Shown here piece by piece: positions 40,103 to 43,594 of a stretch of 43,594 nt of DNA. A program made the translations under genes and the position numbers. The first letter of the stretch is position 1; each line of letters opens with the position of its first letter. Below the pieces are notes generated by a model that saw nothing but the letters and a program-made list of their open reading frames with translations, made no database searches and was not told where the DNA came from. The stretch is taken from contig JAGQMJ010000005.1 of assembly GCA_020428685.1 (NCBI GenBank), positions 1-43,594 of the forward strand, read 5' to 3'. Origin of the DNA: Candidatus Kaiserbacteria bacterium. GTDB taxonomy: Bacteria > Patescibacteriota > Minisyncoccia > Phycocordibacterales > UBA918.

Positions 40103-40191
40103 ACAAGTTTCTGATTGCTTCCTTTATATTGTTGTTCTTTGCACTGCTCGCAACTGTGCTAGTTTTTTTGTGGGTCAATAAGAGCATTTAA
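40099..40191 (+). CDS. 30-aa TM microprotein
   Basis: ATG 40099 overlaps the TGA of the previous gene; ends at TAA 40189-40191. MNKFLIASFILLFFALLATV plus LVFLWVNKSI is one hydrophobic helix. Translational coupling by ATGA and hydrophobic coherence support it, but such a short ORF can be chance. Confidence 0.4.
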   Translation: MNKFLIASFILLFFALLATVLVFLWVNKSI

Positions 40192-40253
40192 TCCTAAAAA
40201 GTCGTTTGCGTGAGGGGGTAAACAACGTATACTAATAGAGTTAAATATATATT

Positions 40254-41033
40254 ATGTCTGTTTTTGCTCGTTTCCGTGCCTTGCCCGACAAGGATAAAGC
40301 TTCGTTAATTAGAAAATTAGTTGAAAACGGAACTCCTGATTTTGATTACTTTTATCTAATCGGACTTTCAACGCTAATGGCGACCTTGGGTCTGCTTTTA
40401 AATAGCAGTTCGATTGTAATCGGCAGCATGTTGATTGCGCCTTTGATGTATCCGATTTTGGGCGCGGCTCTTGGTCTGGTAATGATGGAAGAAAATGATA
40501 GCTTACTTCAGCGTGCGCTTTCTACTCTTACCAAATCTTTAGCTGTAGGGCTGGGGGTTTCGGTTGCAGCCGCCTTCTTCTTTGGTGGTGAGGCTATGTA
40601 CGAGACAGCTGAGGTTTTGTCTAGAACCAATCCAAGTCATCTGCACTTGCTGGTTGCAATAGTGGCCGGAGCGGCTGTATCTTACATGTTGGCTCGCCCT
40701 GAGTGGGGTGATGCTCTGCCAGGTGTTGCGATTGCTGTGGCTTTGATTCCGCCTTTGGCAACGGTAGGTATCGGTATTGCAGCTTGGAGCGCCACTATCA
40801 TTAAAGGGGCAACCATGATGCTTTTGCTCAACCTGTTTGGTATCGTTGCTGTTGCGGTCGTGATGTTTTTGCTTATGAACTTGGGGGAAAAGGAAAATAT
40901 CGCTGAATCCACCCTGAAGAGAGAAGATGAAAAAGTTGAGAACGAGAATAAGGTCATTGCCGAAGTGGCTGAAAAAATGACTATTGAAAAAGAACGTAAG
41001 TACACCATTAGAGAAGATATTAAAGTCGATTAA
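40254..41033 (+). CDS. DUF389 membrane protein
   Basis: A 259-aa protein with about six TM helices. Family words: LLNSSSIVIGSMLIAPLMYP, ALSTLTKSLAVGLGVSV, ALPGVAIAVALIPPLATVG and WSATIIKGATMMLLLNLFGI. The DUF389 (uncharacterised hydrophobic) domain has no settled function. The C-terminus is charged and cytoplasmic (ENIAESTLKREDEKVENENK). TATACT (40227-40232) is about 20 nt upstream. The next gene begins 8 nt after the stop. Confidence 0.88.
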   Translation: MSVFARFRALPDKDKASLIRKLVENGTPDFDYFYLIGLSTLMATLGLLLNSSSIVIGSMLIAPLMYPILGAALGLVMMEENDSLLQRALSTLTKSLAVGLGVSVAAAFFFGGEAMYETAEVLSRTNPSHLHLLVAIVAGAAVSYMLARPEWGDALPGVAIAVALIPPLATVGIGIAAWSATIIKGATMMLLLNLFGIVAVAVVMFLLMNLGEKENIAESTLKREDEKVENENKVIAEVAEKMTIEKERKYTIREDIKVD

Positions 41034-41041
41034 TTATTTTT

Positions 41042-42157
41042 ATGAAAAATACAATTTTAGCTTTTGTTTTTCTAAATCTTGCTTTCCTCACTCCTGTGTT
41101 TGAGGTGCAGGCAGAGAATGTTGTTCGTTCTGGTAATGAAGTTTCGATTGCAGACGACCAGAAGATTGAAGGAGATTTTTACTCAGCAGCTGGAAAGATT
41201 ACTATCTCTGGAGAGATTGCTGAGGATGCGGTGATGGCGGCTGGTCAGATTACGATTAAGGGTCTTATCGGCGAAGATGCTTTCTTAGCAGCAGGTAGTG
41301 TCGATGTACACGGCACTGTGAGCGATGATTTACGAATAATCGCTGGTGAGGTTACGATCGCAGATCCGGTCATGGGAGACCTTCTTATTGCAGCTAGTAC
41401 GGTCAATATTCTTTCTACGGCCTCTATTTCTGGCGATGTAATCTTGCTGGCAGACAGTGTGACTATCGAGGGATCTGTAGGTGGAGATGTGATTGGTACA
41501 ATTAGCTCGCTTCAGATTGATGGTTTGGTTGAAGGGGATGTGGATGTAAAAGTAGATTATCTAACGCTGGGAAATAGAGCGGAGATTGCCGGTTCGGTCA
41601 GTTATGTAAGCAGTAATCTGGTGACTCAGGCGCTGAACGCTTCTATAGCGGGTGATTTGGTGAGAAATGACCCGATTATCCCCGTGAAAGACACAACTCT
41701 CTCTCAGGCGATTACACCACTTCTGGTCCTATTGTTTGCGAGTTTGGCATGGTACTTAGTTTCTAGAAAGACTATGAGTCAGATGGTCAAGCGTGCAACA
41801 CTTCTCAGTCCACGCCCAATCTTGATTGGCTTGGCTGCTTTTATTGCAGTCCCTCTCCTTGCTTTGATACTGGCGCTAAGTGTTTTGGGTAGTCTTGTAT
41901 CTATGACGCTGATGTTTGCTTACTTGATGCTGATTTCGTTGGCGATTGTTGGTTCTTCTGCCGTGCTGGGCGTTCTATTGATGAAAGTATTTAATCAGCC
42001 CCGCTCAGAAGTCACTCTTCTAGCTTTGGTTGTGGGAGCGGTCGGGGTCGGCTCCTTGCTATTGCTTCCGGTTCTGGGGCAAGTGATTCTTGTCATCTTC
42101 TTTATACTTACTTTTGGAGCTATGGTCGACTTGCTGATTCGACCCAATGTGCAGTAA
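41042..42157 (+). CDS. Bactofilin-like repeat protein with C-terminal TM domain
   Basis: A 371-aa protein. Signal peptide (1-22, FLTPVFEVQA-EN), then a right-handed beta-helix-like region of short repeats (about 28-195) with strands such as GKITISGEIAEDAVMAAGQI, SVDVHGTVSDDLRIIAGEV and DSVTIEGSVGGDVIG, as in bactofilin/polymer-forming domains, followed by four or so TM helices (about 225-365). A secreted bactofilin-like domain with TM tail is common in Patescibacteria. It probably organises the envelope. In operon with DUF389 (8 nt) and the SH3-like protein (9 nt after its stop). Confidence 0.82.
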   Translation: MKNTILAFVFLNLAFLTPVFEVQAENVVRSGNEVSIADDQKIEGDFYSAAGKITISGEIAEDAVMAAGQITIKGLIGEDAFLAAGSVDVHGTVSDDLRIIAGEVTIADPVMGDLLIAASTVNILSTASISGDVILLADSVTIEGSVGGDVIGTISSLQIDGLVEGDVDVKVDYLTLGNRAEIAGSVSYVSSNLVTQALNASIAGDLVRNDPIIPVKDTTLSQAITPLLVLLFASLAWYLVSRKTMSQMVKRATLLSPRPILIGLAAFIAVPLLALILALSVLGSLVSMTLMFAYLMLISLAIVGSSAVLGVLLMKVFNQPRSEVTLLALVVGAVGVGSLLLLPVLGQVILVIFFILTFGAMVDLLIRPNVQ

Positions 42158-42166
42158 AATGCACCT

Positions 42167-42997
42167 ATGTTAATTGCTTTTTGGGAAGTCCTCAAGGACT
42201 TATGGTTTTTTGTTTTGGGAAAGCAAATTCAGCAACCTGATGCTGCGGTCGCTGTTAGTGTTGATGTGGGCAGGGTGGATAAACAGTCAGATACGGAAAA
42301 GGAAAAGATTGTTCCTGAAATCAAATATGATACCTATGACTCTGAGCTGGTCAGTGGGCAAAAAGTCTTTGTTCGAGTGGATGGTACACCCTGTCTGCAA
42401 AAACCCATTATTTCTTACGATACTGTCGTTGGACGACTGAAGTATGGAGAAGAGGTTTATGTTGATGATTTGGGTAAGGACTTTGTACATGTTCAATCTA
42501 TCAATTTCTCAGGCTGGGTAGAATCATCATCTTTGACAGACAGTAAAAGTTTGGTGTATCCAGAATTTAAATCTGGGTATGTGTATGGCGATTCAAATAG
42601 GGAGGTTGTAAAGCTGCGTCAGTATTTGAAAGACGAGCTGCTAGGAGGTGAGCTAGGATTGGCCTTACAGCCTGAGGAATATGTTGTCTACAGACTCAAT
42701 CAAAGGGGTTCAAGAGTAGCTTGGCCCCAAGTAAGACCACGTCTGGCTGGGGATTGGAAAACAATTTTAAAGGGAGTACGCGGAGCTACTATCAGTCTTA
42801 CTCCTCATACTGGATCGGTGCTAGAAATGATTGATGATGATAATTCTGGCTTCTTGGCAATGGTTGAAGAGGTTAAGCCAGACAATTCAATCAAGATAAC
42901 TGGAGTGGGTCGAGAAAGAGAGGGGGAGTTGCGAGAAGAAGTTTTGGCCCATGCGGAGTGGATTGAGTGGCGACCGGTATTTATTACCTTTACCTAA
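42167..42997 (+). CDS. SH3-like domain protein with degenerate CHAP-like C-terminus
   Basis: 276 aa. It starts 9 nt after the previous stop. Hydrophobic N-terminal segment FWEVLKDLWFFVLG, acidic linker, an SH3-like domain (about 62-130; VFVRVDGTPCLQKP, VVGRLKYGEEVYVDDLGKDF, GWVESSSL), then a C-terminal domain with RVAWPQVRPRLAGDWKTIL, GSVLEMIDDDNSGFLAMVEE and VKPDNSIKITG, which follows the order of a CHAP amidase (A-x-x-W, P-x-x-G-x-[IV], GH[VI]A-x-V). The catalytic Cys and His of CHAP are not seen (GFLAMVEE instead of GHVA-x-VEE), so it may bind rather than cut peptidoglycan. Confidence 0.6.
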   Translation: MLIAFWEVLKDLWFFVLGKQIQQPDAAVAVSVDVGRVDKQSDTEKEKIVPEIKYDTYDSELVSGQKVFVRVDGTPCLQKPIISYDTVVGRLKYGEEVYVDDLGKDFVHVQSINFSGWVESSSLTDSKSLVYPEFKSGYVYGDSNREVVKLRQYLKDELLGGELGLALQPEEYVVYRLNQRGSRVAWPQVRPRLAGDWKTILKGVRGATISLTPHTGSVLEMIDDDNSGFLAMVEEVKPDNSIKITGVGREREGELREEVLAHAEWIEWRPVFITFT

Positions 42998-43014
42998 GCT
43001 GTTAAGATGTGTTT

Positions 43015-43164
43015 ATGAAACCAGTAGCATTCTTAAATGAGGAAACGAACAGCAAAGCTGTGACTATTCCGAATTTATACAGGCGCTTCACTAGATTCGA
43101 CCTGCCTAGGGAGAATATAGTGGTAGCGAGCTGTAAAGACATTTTCTTTTCTAAAATAGTTTAA
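43015..43164 (+). CDS. 49-aa ORF at array unit 1 (duplicated HAD gene start)
   Basis: ATG 43015 to TAA 43162-43164. It begins MKPVAFLNEE, the first six codons of the HAD gene at 43447 (MKPVAFFD), and then runs through hairpin-bearing sequence (43047-43063). -10-like TAAGAT (43003-43008) is 6 nt before the start codon. I take it as a truncated duplicate of the gene's 5' end that has remained open, possibly by chance. It could also be a leader peptide. Confidence 0.35.
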   Translation: MKPVAFLNEETNSKAVTIPNLYRRFTRFDLPRENIVVASCKDIFFSKIV

Positions 43165-43446
43165 TTATGAAACCAGTAGCATTCTTTGATGAATGAAGAA
43201 AGGAACGTAGTGACTATTCTGAATTTACATCCGAATTTACGCCTTTCCTAGCGTAAATTCCTGGATGCAGAGTGTTAACATAATTAACAGATTTAACATT
43301 TTCATTATGAAACCAGTAGCATTCTTTGATAAATGAAGAAAGAAACGTAGTGACTATTCTGAATTTACATCCGAATTTACGCCTTTCCTAGCGTAAATAC
43401 CTGGATGCAGAGTGTTAACACGATTAACAGATTTAACATTTTCATT
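43015..43446 (+). repeat. Tandem array of the HAD gene's first 24 nt and hairpins
   Basis: Units 43015-43166 (152 bp), 43167-43306 and 43307-43446 (140 bp each, five or so differences) precede the gene at 43447. Each starts with ATGAAACCAGTAGCATTCTT (plus TGAT in units 2 and 3) and ends before the next copy. In units 2 and 3 the frame stops after 8 residues. Each contains a mini-hairpin (GAACGTAGTGA at 43203-43213, AAACGTAGTGA at 43343-43353, GAAC-AGCAAAGCT-GTGA at 43047-43063) and units 2 and 3 a 15-bp hairpin (43228-43242/43251-43267) whose loop is CTTTCCTAG, as in repeat A. A -10-like TAACAT precedes ATGs 43307 and 43447 by 7 nt. No gene other than the 49-aa ORF is seen. Confidence 0.8.
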
Positions 43447-43594
43447 ATGAAACCAGTAGCATTCTTTGATATCGACGGTACAGTATTTCGCTCTAGCTTG
43501 TTGATAGAGCTGACAGAGCAGTTGATTAAAAGGGGGATTTTTCCTGAGTCTGCAACGCAAGAATTTCAGGTGGAGTATGAATCGTGGCGATCAC
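43447..43594 (+). CDS. HAD-superfamily hydrolase, 5' part (cut by window end)
   Basis: ATG 43447 reads MKPVAFFDIDGTVFRSSLLI and continues with ELTEQLIKRGIFPES to the window edge, without a stop. Motif I DIDGT (D8, D10) with a hydrophobic strand before it marks a HAD phosphatase, likely of the SerB/phosphoserine-phosphatase-like class with a helical cap starting after FRSSL. It lies directly after the tandem array whose units repeat its first codons; it is the only copy that stays in frame past codon 9 with a normal catalytic motif. Confidence 0.85.
   Translation, partial: MKPVAFFDIDGTVFRSSLLIELTEQLIKRGIFPESATQEFQVEYESWRS

Noticed and set aside
43015-43446. CRISPR array (24-nt repeats with spacers)
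   Set aside because: The spacers of units 2 and 3 are nearly identical to each other and the repeat is the coding start of the following gene; no cas genes are present.
1-43594. Alternative genetic code (UGA as Gly)
   Set aside because: Many full-length proteins here end at TGA with the next gene starting right after, and no conserved protein reads through an in-frame TGA.

Overview
The window looks like a chromosomal segment of a member of the Candidate Phyla Radiation (Patescibacteria), most likely a Parcubacteria/Paceibacteria-type genome. The evidence is a coding-dense, moderately AT-rich layout with many small secreted or membrane proteins of types typical of that group: a CKPVIYLYP-domain protein, a Gmad2-domain protein, a bactofilin-like repeat/TM protein and Cys-repeat surface proteins. 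In addition, a perfect or near-perfect -10 box lies only about 4-11 nt before many start codons, so most transcripts appear leaderless. TGA is used as a normal stop, which argues against the code-25 lineages (Gracilibacteria/Absconditabacteria). No tRNA, rRNA, CRISPR array or transposase gene is visible.

Region 1 (1-5300) is accessory. Three related, highly structured palindromic repeats (A 20-180, B 221-357, C 1658-1801) share the word GAGTCCCTGTCCGGCAGC and carry variable hairpins. They flank a gene resembling abortive-infection proteins. A divergent XRE regulator, whose 3' end runs into repeat C, faces a three-gene cluster: a membrane-anchored DUF2726 (nuclease-like) protein, a membrane protein with a compact Rossmann-like domain, and a cGAS/DncV/OAS-like nucleotidyltransferase. 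This looks like a minimal CBASS-like defence unit. Two secreted or membrane repeat proteins follow.

Region 2 (5.4-17.5 kb) holds a large CKPVIYLYP-domain protein, a MEMO-CapA fusion, a NUDIX hydrolase, several small membrane or hypothetical proteins, an ASCH protein, a Gmad2 protein, a methyltransferase, and a tight MacA/MacB-like export operon followed by YbjQ and a 37-aa membrane peptide. Region 3 (17.5-18.8 kb) has two unrecognised genes that, unlike their neighbours, have Shine-Dalgarno sequences and strong terminators. Region 4 (18.8-29.3 kb) is housekeeping and envelope: argS, rsgA, two DsbA-like oxidoreductases (one paired with a CAAC-containing membrane protein), mltG, and a minus-strand operon of P-type ATPase, methyltransferase and dgkA.

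Region 5 (29.3-32.7 kb) has three different ATP-grasp ligase genes side by side, two of them convergent with overlapping 3' ends. Region 6 (32.7-43 kb) has a YHYH-like secreted protein, a DEDD exonuclease-like protein, a CorA-like membrane protein, a GH1 glycosidase/EamA transporter/second glycosidase cluster, an HtrA protease, two tiny overlapping membrane ORFs, DUF389, a bactofilin-like protein and an SH3/CHAP-like protein. Region 7 (43.0-43.6 kb) is a tandem array in which the promoter and first 24 nt of a HAD-phosphatase gene are repeated, each copy interrupted by hairpin-rich sequence that shares its mini-hairpin and loop words with the repeats at the other end of the window.

The most interesting signals are the structured hairpin repeats (A/B/C and the 43-kb array, linked by a GA-stem-GNA-stem-GA mini-hairpin with covariation), the CD-NTase cluster, and the ATP-grasp trio.
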